Made by a program: the position numbers and the translations under genes. Shown here piece after piece: positions 7,724-14,124 of a DNA stretch of 21,736 bases (positions within the stretch are counted from its first letter, which is position 1; each line of letters opens with the position of its first letter). The stretch covers positions 1-21,736 of the forward strand of contig CAZDQE010000039.1 of the NCBI GenBank assembly GCA_964507395.1, given 5' to 3'. Source of the DNA: SIG575 sp964507395. GTDB taxonomy: Bacteria > Bacillota > Clostridia > Oscillospirales > Acutalibacteraceae. The notes under the pieces were generated by a model. The model did no database searches, was not told where the DNA came from, and saw only the letters and a list, made by a program, of their open reading frames with translations.

Positions 7724-7760
7724 AAATCGGGAGAAGTGAAATTATCCACTCTCCCGATTT
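7724..7760 (-). terminator. Terminator of the SOS-linked lysis/tail-fibre cassette
   Basis: AAATCGGGAGAAGTG / CACTCTCCCGATTT pair as a 14-bp stem with one bulged A and a short AT loop. On the minus strand it starts 12 bases past the endolysin stop and is followed by GTTTTAATT. Confidence 0.8.
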
Positions 7761-7771
7761 TCGTTATTCAA

Positions 7772-8413
7772 TTATAATTTTGCCCATGTTTTCGGTCCTG
7801 CAATCCCGTCTGCAGTAAGACCTTTTGCGTTCTGAAAATTCTTTAAGGCATACTCGGTATTTGCACCGAAAACACCGTCTGCCGAAAGCTCATTGCCTTT
7901 TGAATCTTTGTAACCGAGAGCTTTTAATTTCGTCTGCAGTGTTTTGACTGCATCACCCTTCGAACCGAGCTTTACGGTTGTGAAGAACGAACTGACGGAA
8001 TAAGTTGAGCCATTTGCATAATACCTAAAAAATGACTTTGAGCTTCTTGTATCAAGGTGAATGAACATCTGATATTTATTATCAAGACCGATGCCTGTGA
8101 AGCCGATTTTTTCTGCATACTGAGCAGCTTCAAGCAGTCTTGAATTATCGGAAATCGTAATATCTGCCGCAAGTCCGTAGAGATGCTGTGAGCCAGAAAC
8201 ACCGCCGACTTTCTTGTTGTATGCCGCTGTTCTGTAGGCTGATGAAATGCTGATTGTACCGAACTTGTCCCTCATCTTCTGAAGAAGAGTCACCAGCGTT
8301 TCATCAATCAGAATTTTGTCTGCGCCGTCACGGCTTCTGAACTCTTTGACCTTGAAGTTTTCAGAAAGCTTTTTGTTGCCGTCTGTTTTCAGTGAATAAG
8401 TTTTCACTGCCAT
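7772..8413 (-). CDS. Phage-type endolysin: peptidase M15 plus peptidoglycan-binding domain
   Basis: A 213-residue cell-wall hydrolase. The N-terminal domain (about 15-130) is a D-Ala-D-Ala carboxypeptidase-like M15 peptidase that cuts peptide cross-links in peptidoglycan. It has SSAYRT, then SGSQHLYGLAAD with zinc ligands H77 and D84, and FIHLD with H119. The C-terminal domain (about 146-213: LGSKGDAVKTLQTKL...ADGVFGANTEYALKNFQ...GIAGPKTW) is a PG_binding_1 wall-anchoring module. There is no signal peptide, so export depends on the holin encoded just upstream. The start lies inside the last codons of the holin gene (10-base overlap), with GAGGGTGAG upstream. Last gene of the cassette. Confidence 0.9.
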   Translation of the reverse strand: MAVKTYSLKTDGNKKLSENFKVKEFRSRDGADKILIDETLVTLLQKMRDKFGTISISSAYRTAAYNKKVGGVSGSQHLYGLAADITISDNSRLLEAAQYAEKIGFTGIGLDNKYQMFIHLDTRSSKSFFRYYANGSTYSVSSFFTTVKLGSKGDAVKTLQTKLKALGYKDSKGNELSADGVFGANTEYALKNFQNAKGLTADGIAGPKTWAKL

Positions 8414-8739
8414 ACCGTCTCACCCTCTTCGTTGTTTACCTTCCACGCTTTTTTTGCTTTTTCAAGTACATTCTCAATAATTTTTTCAAGCTGTTTTTCA
8501 CTGAGAAAAGTTTTTAAAACAACAGGCATTTTTGAATAAATTTTTTTGACAACATACATCAGCTTTATCTCTCCTGTTTTTCCTCCGTAAATTTTTTCCG
8601 CCTCTGTAACAAGAGAAAAAAGATCCGCTTTGAGGTAATCAATATTGTTTGTGAAAGAAGAATAAACAACAAGGAAAAACACGGAAAACACAAGTAATAC
8701 ATCGCTCCAGTTGGAAATTATAAATTCAATTATCTGCAT
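8404..8739 (-). CDS. Phage holin, LLH-like family
   Basis: A 111-residue membrane protein. One transmembrane segment (about 12-30, DVLLVFSVFFLVVYSSF) is followed by a charged helical tail (LVTEAEKIYGGKTGEIKLMYVVKKIYSKMP...LEKIIENVLEKAKKAW), which resembles phage LL-H-type holins in the 'AE..Y..KTGE.K...V' pattern and the ending helix. A holin permeabilises the membrane at a set time and lets the signal-less endolysin reach the wall. It directly precedes and overlaps the M15 endolysin, as in phages. ATG has AAGGAG 5 bases upstream, overlapping the stop region of the preceding gene. Family assignment is by motif memory and position. Confidence 0.8.
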   Translation of the reverse strand: MQIIEFIISNWSDVLLVFSVFFLVVYSSFTNNIDYLKADLFSLVTEAEKIYGGKTGEIKLMYVVKKIYSKMPVVLKTFLSEKQLEKIIENVLEKAKKAWKVNNEEGETVWQ

Positions 8740-8748
8740 AAAAACTCC

Positions 8749-9048
8749 TTATATATAATCATTTTCTTTTAATTCGTCGATTCTTTTATGTGCCTGCTTG
8801 CAGCTTTCCTCAATGCGGGTAACACGCTCAAATATATTGTCAATTTTAAGGTTAACCGCTTTGTTTTCTCTTTTCAGATCATCTATACCCGCTTTAATAT
8901 ATCCTACATCCGATTGCAGTACACCTCTGCCTTCGCTTGCATTTTCTATGTCATTCTTTTCATTTCTCCTGTGTGTAAGAAGCGAAAAAACAAAAGACAT
9001 AGCAAGACCTGCAAGAGTACAAAGAATCCCAATCTGCCACTCTGTCAT
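8749..9048 (-). CDS. Phage membrane/coiled-coil protein of the holin region (XhlA-like)
   Basis: A 99-residue protein with an N-terminal transmembrane helix (about 5-24) and a long coiled coil (about 45-95: SDVGYIKAGIDDLKRENKAV, ERVTRIEESCKQAHKRIDEL). The same architecture and similar wording occur in small proteins beside the holins of many Firmicutes phages, and the coiled-coil part recalls XhlA, which acts with a holin in lysis. The function here is inferred from that likeness and from its place 9 bases upstream of the holin. Its ATG overlaps the stop of the 25-residue membrane peptide (ATGA), with GGGAG 7 bases upstream. Confidence 0.75.
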   Translation of the reverse strand: MTEWQIGILCTLAGLAMSFVFSLLTHRRNEKNDIENASEGRGVLQSDVGYIKAGIDDLKRENKAVNLKIDNIFERVTRIEESCKQAHKRIDELKENDYI

Positions 9049-9122
9049 TCCAATGCTCCCGTTAAAAGAAAATAGAAGAACGCGGCATACAGCGAAAAAA
9101 GATTAACCAGATTAAATATCAT
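9045..9122 (-). CDS. 25-residue hydrophobic peptide, candidate small membrane protein
   Basis: A short frame reading MIFNLVNLFSL...FLLTGALE, nearly all of it hydrophobic and long enough to span a membrane once. Its ATG overlaps the end of the XkdX-like gene (11-base overlap), preceded by GGGGGC at about 6 bases. Its TGA overlaps the ATG of the next gene (ATGA), the pattern of translationally coupled genes. Overlaps at both ends and a membrane-spanning composition, in the middle of a holin region, support a real small gene, perhaps part of the lysis machinery. It could still be chance filling of a 63-base gap. Confidence 0.5.
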   Translation of the reverse strand: MIFNLVNLFSLYAAFFYFLLTGALE

Positions 9123-9252
9123 AAACTGCCCCCGTAATTTCTCTGAATTCTTCAACCGTAATCCAGCCCTTGAGCACTGCGTTTGCAACTCTGTCTTCAT
9201 TCCAGAGTCCGCTTTCAAAATATTCTTTTACCTTCGTAAATTTTTTACTCAT
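9112..9252 (-). CDS. XkdX-family phage protein
   Basis: A 46-residue protein reading MSKKFTKVKEYFESGLWNED, then RVANAVLKGWITVEEFREITG. This matches the XkdX family, short proteins found between tail fibre and holin genes in PBSX-like and many other Firmicutes phages, where their role is unknown. A strong ribosome site (GAGGAGG) lies 7 bases before ATG. It overlaps the preceding 49-residue gene by 8 bases (ATGAGTAA) and the following 25-residue gene by 11. Too short for default gene finding but well supported by family, position and ribosome site. Confidence 0.85.
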   Translation of the reverse strand: MSKKFTKVKEYFESGLWNEDRVANAVLKGWITVEEFREITGAVYDI

Positions 9253-9394
9253 CTTCATCCTCCTCAAGTTCAACATCACACATCATTGCCACATAGTCCA
9301 TATCTGACAAAAGCTTTTCCAGCCTTCCTGAAAGAAATGCGTTTTTCTTCCTTTCATCTATCAACTGTTGTAAAACAGTTTTTACTTTTATCAT
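9245..9394 (-). CDS. Small acidic phage-cassette protein
   Basis: A 49-residue protein beginning MIKVKTVLQQLIDERKKNAF and ending in an acidic tail (VELEEDEDE). I do not recognise a family. The first 35 residues look helical. The ribosome site AGGAGGG is 5 bases before ATG, close to ideal, and the gene fits tightly between the DUF6273-like gene (11-base gap) and XkdX (8-base overlap). Small helical proteins at this place are common in phages. Confidence 0.7.
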   Translation of the reverse strand: MIKVKTVLQQLIDERKKNAFLSGRLEKLLSDMDYVAMMCDVELEEDEDE

Positions 9395-9405
9395 GAAATC
9401 CCTCC

Positions 9406-10974
9406 TTAACAAATACAGCATGCAGGCGCGATGCCGTAAGCCAATACTTTAGTAACTCTCAATGAGTTTACAGAGCCGTCCGTAAGAACTCTCATCAAGC
9501 CGCCATCTCCTGACGCGGAATTTCTGAGCCACCAATGACGCGGATTTGAGTACAATGTTTTTATACGTGCGGTATTCTTTGAAATTCCCGCCTCTGTCGA
9601 AGAAGAATTCTCTTTGTAATACTCATAGGCTTCTTCCCCCGTTGTTGCGTAAACCTCATCTGTTGACAAGAGGAAGAACTTTTCCTCTGTTGTAATCTCA
9701 CTTCCGTCAGGAAGAACGGTTTTCTTTTTGACAGGGTTTACTGCTGCAAGAAAATCCTCATCCATGCCTGTGCAGAAGCCCGGAACAGACATATAAGCAA
9801 GCGGTGCCAGAGAACGGCTGTTACTGAAGGTCCACCAATTCTCTTCCGCAGAATTAAGCCATTTTCTTACGTCCGATTGGCTGTAGTCAACAGTACCCAT
9901 TTCGGAATGAAGGACATAGTTTCCGGGAGAAAGACATTTACCTGTCAGACCGTCGGCGCTGTCTGAAACAGAATCTATCTCAAAAGACGAATATGCTTCT
10001 GTGCTTCTTGAGGCATAGAGATAAACCATATTATCACTGATTCTTAGCAGACCGCCTGAAGGCAGACTCTCTGTAAGCGTAAAGGAATAAAAGCTTGAAT
10101 CTGAAGCATAGTTTGACAATTCAATATAATATTCTCCTGCCGACAAGCCTGTCACCGTAAAATAAGAACCTTCAGGGAAGGAAAAGGGCATGTTGACAAA
10201 GCAATCTCTGGTCTGAAGAGTAAGTGAGTGTTTTTTATCTTCATCTGCAGGTGTATCCTGATCAATGCCGATTACATCCCATACAATTTCTGTTCCGTCC
10301 TTCACGGAAACTAACTGGTCTCCCACACTTATATAATCTGCCGCTCTTCCCGAACGTACAAGATGCAGAAGAGTTTCCCATGAATCAATTGCCGTTATAT
10401 CAAAATGCTTTGCGTTAAGCTCATCAATAGCTTCCTTTACATTTTCTGCTTTAAGTCCGCTTGTACTGTTGTCATAAAAAATCTTTCTTCCCTCAATACT
10501 TTCAGGCTTGTTTTTCACACAATCCCAATGAGTGTAAGGAAAAACTGTTTCTTCATCAAAAGTCAGATATGATGCCTTACCGAGAATACCGAAATGTATT
10601 TCCGCCTTTTCATAGTTTTCTATCTCGGCATCTGTGAAGGCAACAGTCACATTCTGCCACTGCTCCTCTGTGCCGCTGTAATAAATATGGGATAGGTTGT
10701 CCGCATTACCAAAAGGACCTGTGATTTTTTCAACAGAGCGTCCTAAATAAACCTTTTCGAGAGAGGGAAAGTTCAGCACGTCATAAGCAGTTTCTCTCAC
10801 ATTATTTCCAAAAACAACCTCCGTAAGATTTTCTGCCATGCCGAGAAAACAAGTAACCTCAGTAACAGGAAGACCTTCGTATGTATCAGGAATCACAAGC
10901 TTATTCACCGTTAAATCCGATAAACCCGTTACGGTGTAAGCATCACCTGCTGAATTCAATTTGTATATAAGCAT
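9406..10974 (-). CDS. LRR (BspA-like) plus DUF6273-like protein, probable phage tail/adhesion protein
   Basis: A 522-residue protein without a signal peptide. The N-terminus (about 10-128) carries BspA-type leucine-rich repeats (TVNKLVIPDTYEGLPVTEV, SLEKVYLGRSVEKI, LSHIYYSGTEEQW). A middle segment (about 160-195, STSGLKAENVKEAIDEL) is typical of phage tail fibres. The C-terminal about 270 residues fit the DUF6273-type domain: DVRKWLNS, then FFLLSTDEVY, then RHWWLRNS (479-486), RVLTDGSVN and a final IAPACCIC. Such domains sit at the ends of phage tail and surface proteins and are likely to bind a target; a lectin-like fold is a guess. ATG follows the tail-fibre stop by 2 bases, with GGAGGTG embedded at that stop, so it is translationally coupled. 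The lack of a signal peptide means it leaves the cell by particle assembly or lysis. Confidence 0.8.
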   Translation of the reverse strand: MLIYKLNSAGDAYTVTGLSDLTVNKLVIPDTYEGLPVTEVTCFLGMAENLTEVVFGNNVRETAYDVLNFPSLEKVYLGRSVEKITGPFGNADNLSHIYYSGTEEQWQNVTVAFTDAEIENYEKAEIHFGILGKASYLTFDEETVFPYTHWDCVKNKPESIEGRKIFYDNSTSGLKAENVKEAIDELNAKHFDITAIDSWETLLHLVRSGRAADYISVGDQLVSVKDGTEIVWDVIGIDQDTPADEDKKHSLTLQTRDCFVNMPFSFPEGSYFTVTGLSAGEYYIELSNYASDSSFYSFTLTESLPSGGLLRISDNMVYLYASRSTEAYSSFEIDSVSDSADGLTGKCLSPGNYVLHSEMGTVDYSQSDVRKWLNSAEENWWTFSNSRSLAPLAYMSVPGFCTGMDEDFLAAVNPVKKKTVLPDGSEITTEEKFFLLSTDEVYATTGEEAYEYYKENSSSTEAGISKNTARIKTLYSNPRHWWLRNSASGDGGLMRVLTDGSVNSLRVTKVLAYGIAPACCIC

Positions 10975-10976
10975 TA

Positions 10977-12491
10977 TTACACCTCCATAAAAACAGGCTC
11001 TTTATCCGCAAAACCAAGAACTGAAAAAATTATTTTTTTATCTTTTATTTCCGCCGTTTCTCCGTTGACCTGAGCACCGTCTACTACATTTTCCTCCGCA
11101 TTCTGCGGCGCATGGGAAGAAATTGAATGGCCGTAAGCACTGTCATATAATTCTTTCATTTCCTCATTAAACAAACAGTCATCGGGTAAGTCCGTAAGAT
11201 CACTGTACGACCCTGAAAAAGCTACAGACGAAAGAGAAGATATATCAGCCTTCATAGAAATATCCTGATGAGCTGTAAGAGCACTGTCAAGCTTCTGTTT
11301 ATCTTCATCGGTAAAGTCGTTAGAAGAAAGACTTTTTCCCTCTTCAGACATAACGGCACCTATATTGTTTCTTGCAGTCGCTTTTTCATTTTCTGTCAGA
11401 GTCTGCTCAACAAAAGAAACCGCCATATCATTTTCAAACTCGCTGAGCTTTTCAGGCAACTCATCTTTTTTCACAAAGGATGAAGCGTCAGTGACAAATT
11501 TCTGTCCGTTCACCCACTCCTCAGTTGCGTATCCGTCAAGGCTCAGATGCTCTGTAAGATAGTTCTGACTTTCAACCCATTTTTCTGTTGCATACCCGTT
11601 AAGACTCTGATGCTCTGTAAGATATGTTCTGTCAAGCTTTGCAGGAGTCACTGCCTTTTCTGCAATTTTCGATGTTGAAACAGAAAGAGGGCGTAGCTTT
11701 GCTTCACTTACACAGTAATTTGCAAGCTTGGTATTTAAAACACATGCATCTGCAAGAAGTGAGGAGGTTATATTTTTTTCGCTGATTTTGTCTGTCGTAA
11801 CTGCACCGTCGGCAATTTTGCTTTCAGTCACACTGCCGTCAGCCAGTTTTCCTGAGGTAACTGCAGTTTCGGCAATTGCATCAGTTGTAACAGCCTTTGG
11901 TTTAATTTTTGATGATGTAACACTGTAATCCTGTAAATGAACATTGCTGACTGATCCAATTGCAATTTTTCTTGTACTCACTGAAAAATCTTCAAGATTT
12001 GCTCCGTCCAGCACCTGAGTTTTCAGGCTTTCCGTTACAGCGTTATTAACATTCTCCACAAACTTCACATCAGGTCTTACAGTTTCAAGCATCATTCCCT
12101 CTCCTGTCAGAGAAGGTGCAAATTCAAGAGTGAAGATTCCCGATTTGATAATTGCGGTAACATTGCCTGCATCGTCTGTTTCATAAGCATCAATCTGAAC
12201 CATAACCTTGGGCGATACGGCGATATAATCGTAAATCGGACAGTAAAGATATCCGCCGTAATAAAACATACTGCTGTCATCTTCTGAATCTCTGTAAATA
12301 TTTTCAGTAATGATTTTTCTTGACAGAGAATACGGTTCAAAGCTTAACGTGTAATACGTGATTGCAGGCATAATAAAGCTTGCGTCAAGCTTTATTTTCA
12401 AGCGGTTTGCGCAATATTCTTCAATTCTGCCCATATCAGACGGCACTTCGAACTCGCCGGAAGATTTCATAGTTATTACTATATCGTTCAT
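10977..12491 (-). CDS. BppU-like phage baseplate upper protein / tail fibre
   Basis: A 504-residue protein. Residues 1-140 resemble the N-terminal attachment domain of BppU-type baseplate proteins (ITMKSSGEFEVPSD, RLKIKLDASF, MVQIDAYETDDAGN, SGIFTLEF). Residues about 160-291 are about 11-residue repeats of the VT..KIADGAVTT.KL type that build beta-helical fibre shafts. Two 21-residue units (YLTEHQSLNGYATEKWV and its near copy) follow, then a segment with LTENEKATARNNIGA, a classic fibre motif. It should form a trimeric fibre and carry host recognition together with the next gene product. No signal peptide. Ribosome site AAAGGA 6 bases before ATG. The baseplate it would dock to is not encoded in this window. 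Confidence 0.85.
   Translation of the reverse strand: MNDIVITMKSSGEFEVPSDMGRIEEYCANRLKIKLDASFIMPAITYYTLSFEPYSLSRKIITENIYRDSEDDSSMFYYGGYLYCPIYDYIAVSPKVMVQIDAYETDDAGNVTAIIKSGIFTLEFAPSLTGEGMMLETVRPDVKFVENVNNAVTESLKTQVLDGANLEDFSVSTRKIAIGSVSNVHLQDYSVTSSKIKPKAVTTDAIAETAVTSGKLADGSVTESKIADGAVTTDKISEKNITSSLLADACVLNTKLANYCVSEAKLRPLSVSTSKIAEKAVTPAKLDRTYLTEHQSLNGYATEKWVESQNYLTEHLSLDGYATEEWVNGQKFVTDASSFVKKDELPEKLSEFENDMAVSFVEQTLTENEKATARNNIGAVMSEEGKSLSSNDFTDEDKQKLDSALTAHQDISMKADISSLSSVAFSGSYSDLTDLPDDCLFNEEMKELYDSAYGHSISSHAPQNAEENVVDGAQVNGETAEIKDKKIIFSVLGFADKEPVFMEV
11521..11631. repeat. 63-bp tandem repeat in the tail-fibre gene
   Basis: Two imperfect units 63 bases apart (starting 11521 and 11584) encode the 21-residue units YLTEH.SL.GYATE.WV..Q. 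Upstream of these in the gene, bases about 11640-12014 encode the shorter shaft repeats. Confidence 0.8.
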
Positions 12492-12508
12492 TAAAAATCC
12501 TTTCCGCC

Positions 12509-12724
12509 TCAGGAATAGTAATTAAGAAGTGTACGAGCATTATCCATCATCTCATACCTTTGCTTGTAAAAAACACGCAGCAGCCTCTGAACGGTGAAGA
12601 TCTCATCGCTGTTTGTTTCTTCAAAAGCCTTCTTCAGTCTTTTGCGGTATCTTTCAATTTTTTCGTCAAGCAATTCTATCTCATCAAGATATTCCTCGCC
12701 CAGTTCTCTGAGTGTTTTTGTCAA
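12509..12724 (-). CDS. Small coiled-coil protein of the phage cassette
   Basis: A 71-residue, highly charged, helical protein (MTKTLRELGEEYLDEIELLD, EKIERYRKRLKKAFEE, RLLRVFYKQRYEMMDNARTLL) that should form a helical hairpin or coiled coil. No family recognised. It starts at TTG, overlapping the regulator's stop codon as TTGA, with AAAGGGGG 7 bases upstream, so translation is probably coupled to the regulator. It lies 17 bases before the tail-fibre gene. A chaperone, scaffold or regulator partner role would fit its size and position but nothing in the sequence decides between them. Confidence 0.7.
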   Translation of the reverse strand: MTKTLRELGEEYLDEIELLDEKIERYRKRLKKAFEETNSDEIFTVQRLLRVFYKQRYEMMDNARTLLNYYS

Positions 12725-13341
12725 GTCAAATCCCCCTTTAAAATATAATCGGTAGAAACGCCAAAAAAGCCTGAAAGCAACACTATCTCGCCCGCAACAG
12801 GTTCAAGCTTTCCGCAAGAAATTTTTCCGAAACGGTTTCTGTCCAGTACAAGAGATTCGCACAGCTTTTCATTCCCGATATTTTCTTTTTCCATCAATCT
12901 GGAAAGTCGCAATGCAAAAGAGTTCGGATAAACTCTTTTTGAAGCTAAAAATGCACTGTCTCTCATTTTCTGGAGAGGCATCATTATGTCGCGTGTACAG
13001 ACGTGCTGATAAAGCATCACATATTTCAAGGCTTTACCGATAATTTTCAGAGCCATGTCATAATGCTTGTAAACCGCTGACAGGGAAAGTCCTGTTTCCT
13101 CAGCAATATCCGAGAATTTTTCGCCGTAAAAAAATACCCTTGCGAAAATATCACGTTTAAACGAATCAAGCTCGTTATCCATAATGCACTGCATAAGCTT
13201 GTGCATATCGCGGTTTCTTTTTCTCTCCATGTATTCCCGCGGAGATTCGATATTTTCATCATAAAGGGTATCAAACTGTCTGTGAGCTGAAAGCAGCTCC
13301 TCTGTAGAAAAACGTGTTAATTTTTCAGGTTTTTTTGTCAA
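12721..13341 (-). CDS. Double helix-turn-helix regulator (sigma-4-like plus XRE-like)
   Basis: About 206 residues from the TTG at 13341. This TTG is preferred because AAAGGAG lies 9 bases upstream, whereas the upstream ATG at 13362 has no ribosome site; both give the same frame. A first helix-turn-helix at about 56-108 (SFKRDIFARVFFYGEKFSDI, AEETGLSLSAVYKHYDMALK) looks like sigma region 4, as in phage late-gene activators. A second at about 142-203 (FALRLSRLMEKENIGNEKLC, then LLSGFFGVSTDYILKGD) looks like an XRE/Cro-type domain. No sigma region 2 is seen, so it is probably an activator or repressor, not a full sigma factor. First gene of the cassette, directly behind a LexA-box promoter; it may switch on or time the genes below. 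Confidence 0.75.
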   Translation of the reverse strand: MTKKPEKLTRFSTEELLSAHRQFDTLYDENIESPREYMERKRNRDMHKLMQCIMDNELDSFKRDIFARVFFYGEKFSDIAEETGLSLSAVYKHYDMALKIIGKALKYVMLYQHVCTRDIMMPLQKMRDSAFLASKRVYPNSFALRLSRLMEKENIGNEKLCESLVLDRNRFGKISCGKLEPVAGEIVLLSGFFGVSTDYILKGDLT

Positions 13342-13371
13342 ATTATTTTTCTCCTTTCTCATCTTTGTAAC

Positions 13372-13385
13372 CGAACAAATGTTCG
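13372..13385 (-). promoter_or_regulatory. LexA (SOS) operator
   Basis: CGAACAAATGTTCG matches the Gram-positive LexA consensus CGAACRNRYGTTYG at every position. The dyad extends to 13367-13390 with one mismatch. It lies about 6-19 bases downstream of the predicted start of the cassette promoter, where bound LexA would block transcription. Confidence 0.85.
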
Positions 13386-13397
13386 TTTACGCTTTTT

Positions 13398-13426
13398 AGT
13401 GTAGAGCAGTTTTTCACTTTTTTCAA
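13398..13426 (-). promoter_or_regulatory. Promoter of the SOS-linked cassette
   Basis: Minus strand TTGAAA (13421-13426), 17-base spacer, TACACT (13398-13403), predicted start near 13391. The LexA operator overlaps the start of the transcript. Confidence 0.65.
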
Positions 13427-13501
13427 TTCGGAAAGGGAGAAAAGGGACATTATCTGGACTTCGCAAAACGCTCATATTGACAAGATTTTTCATCACGGGA
13501 G

Positions 13502-13530
13502 TTGACAACCTTGAGAAAAAAGGCTATTTT
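13502..13530 (+). promoter_or_regulatory. Promoter of the sigma/anti-sigma/GH5 operon
   Basis: Perfect -35 TTGACA (13502-13507), 17-base spacer, TATTTT (13525-13530). A second TTGACAA lies 25 bases upstream (13477-13483) without a matching -10, forming a direct repeat. The start should lie near 13537, about 30 bases before the sigma ATG. Confidence 0.55.
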
Positions 13531-13565
13531 AAAAATAAATCACTATTTTCACAAGGGGTGAAAAA

Positions 13566-14081
13566 ATGAAAAAGCAAAGGTTTGCAGAAGCTCTTTGGCA
13601 GGAGCATGAGCCATATATCAGAAAATTCTGTGAATATAAGCTGCAAAGTCTGCCCGATTACGTGGACGACTGTGTTCAGGACGTTTTCCTTGCTTTATTA
13701 AAAGCACTTGATGAGGGAAAAGAAATCGCGCATCCCAAAGCGTATCTTACGAAAATTGCCCTCAACAAAATAAATGACCTTTACAAAAGTGAAGAAAAAA
13801 GGCGAAAGAAAATCATCCCCTTAGATGATGTTAGGGAAACAACCGACTTTGACTTTTCTCTCACGGAAGAAATCTCCGATGAAGAAATCGAAAAGCATCT
13901 GCAGGAAATTCTGAATTCTCTGTCAGATGACGAGAAGCAACTTATAGAAAATTTTTACATAAAGAAAATCAGACAAAAAGAACTGGCGAAAGAAATGAAA
14001 ATCTCTGAAAACGCTCTCAGACAACAGGTTTTCAGACTAAAAAGAAAAATAATTAAAGAAATTAAGAAATTTACATCGTAA
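13566..14081 (+). CDS. ECF-type RNA polymerase sigma factor
   Basis: A 171-residue sigma factor with only regions 2 and 4, the ECF layout. Region 2 is at about 12-78 (LPDYVDDCVQDVFLALLKAL, then HPKAYLTKIALNKINDLYKS); region 4 at about 112-165 (LNSLSDDEKQLIENFYIKKI, RQKELAKEMKISENALRQQV). It would direct RNA polymerase to a small set of promoters. ATG is preceded by AAGGGGTG at 5 bases. It heads a same-strand operon with a membrane protein of anti-sigma layout (34-43 bases downstream), a lipoprotein and a GH5 enzyme. This suggests that its targets include surface or carbohydrate-related genes, though no matching promoter was identified here. Divergent from the SOS-linked cassette. Confidence 0.9.
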   Translation: MKKQRFAEALWQEHEPYIRKFCEYKLQSLPDYVDDCVQDVFLALLKALDEGKEIAHPKAYLTKIALNKINDLYKSEEKRRKKIIPLDDVRETTDFDFSLTEEISDEEIEKHLQEILNSLSDDEKQLIENFYIKKIRQKELAKEMKISENALRQQVFRLKRKIIKEIKKFTS

Positions 14082-14124
14082 CATTTTTGAATTTTTAAGA
14101 CTATATAAGTGAAGGATGGTTCAG

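Larger units (their letters stand above)
7724..13426 (-). mobile_element. Prophage-derived SOS-controlled tail-fibre and lysis cassette
   Basis: About 5.7 kb forming one minus-strand transcription unit: promoter and LexA box, double-HTH regulator, small coiled-coil protein, BppU-like tail fibre, LRR/DUF6273-like protein, 49-residue acidic protein, XkdX-like protein, 25-residue membrane peptide, membrane/coiled-coil protein, LLH-type holin, M15 endolysin, terminator. Most neighbours overlap or are separated by 2-17 bases. The order tail fibre - XkdX - holin - lysin is that of the late 3' end of Firmicutes siphophages. Integrase, terminase, portal, capsid, tail-tube, tape measure and baseplate hub are absent, and both flanks are ordinary host genes, so it cannot make phage particles alone. 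No att repeats were recognised. Confidence 0.7.

Noticed and set aside
9406..9560. Diversity-generating retroelement variable region at the C-terminus of the LRR/DUF6273-like protein
   Set aside because: The position and domain type would fit, but no reverse transcriptase, accessory gene or template repeat is present in the window.
11640..12014. Repetitive pattern as a possible CRISPR-like array
   Set aside because: The repeats are protein-level (VT..KI.DGAVTT), in frame and degenerate in DNA, as expected for a fibre shaft.
7724..13426. Complete inducible prophage or tailocin
   Set aside because: No integrase, terminase, portal, capsid, tail sheath or tube, tape measure or baseplate hub genes, and host genes sit directly at both ends.
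13477..13508. Tandem TTGACAA repeats as an operator
   Set aside because: Only two short AT-rich copies. One is explained as the -35 box, and the other has no supporting symmetry.
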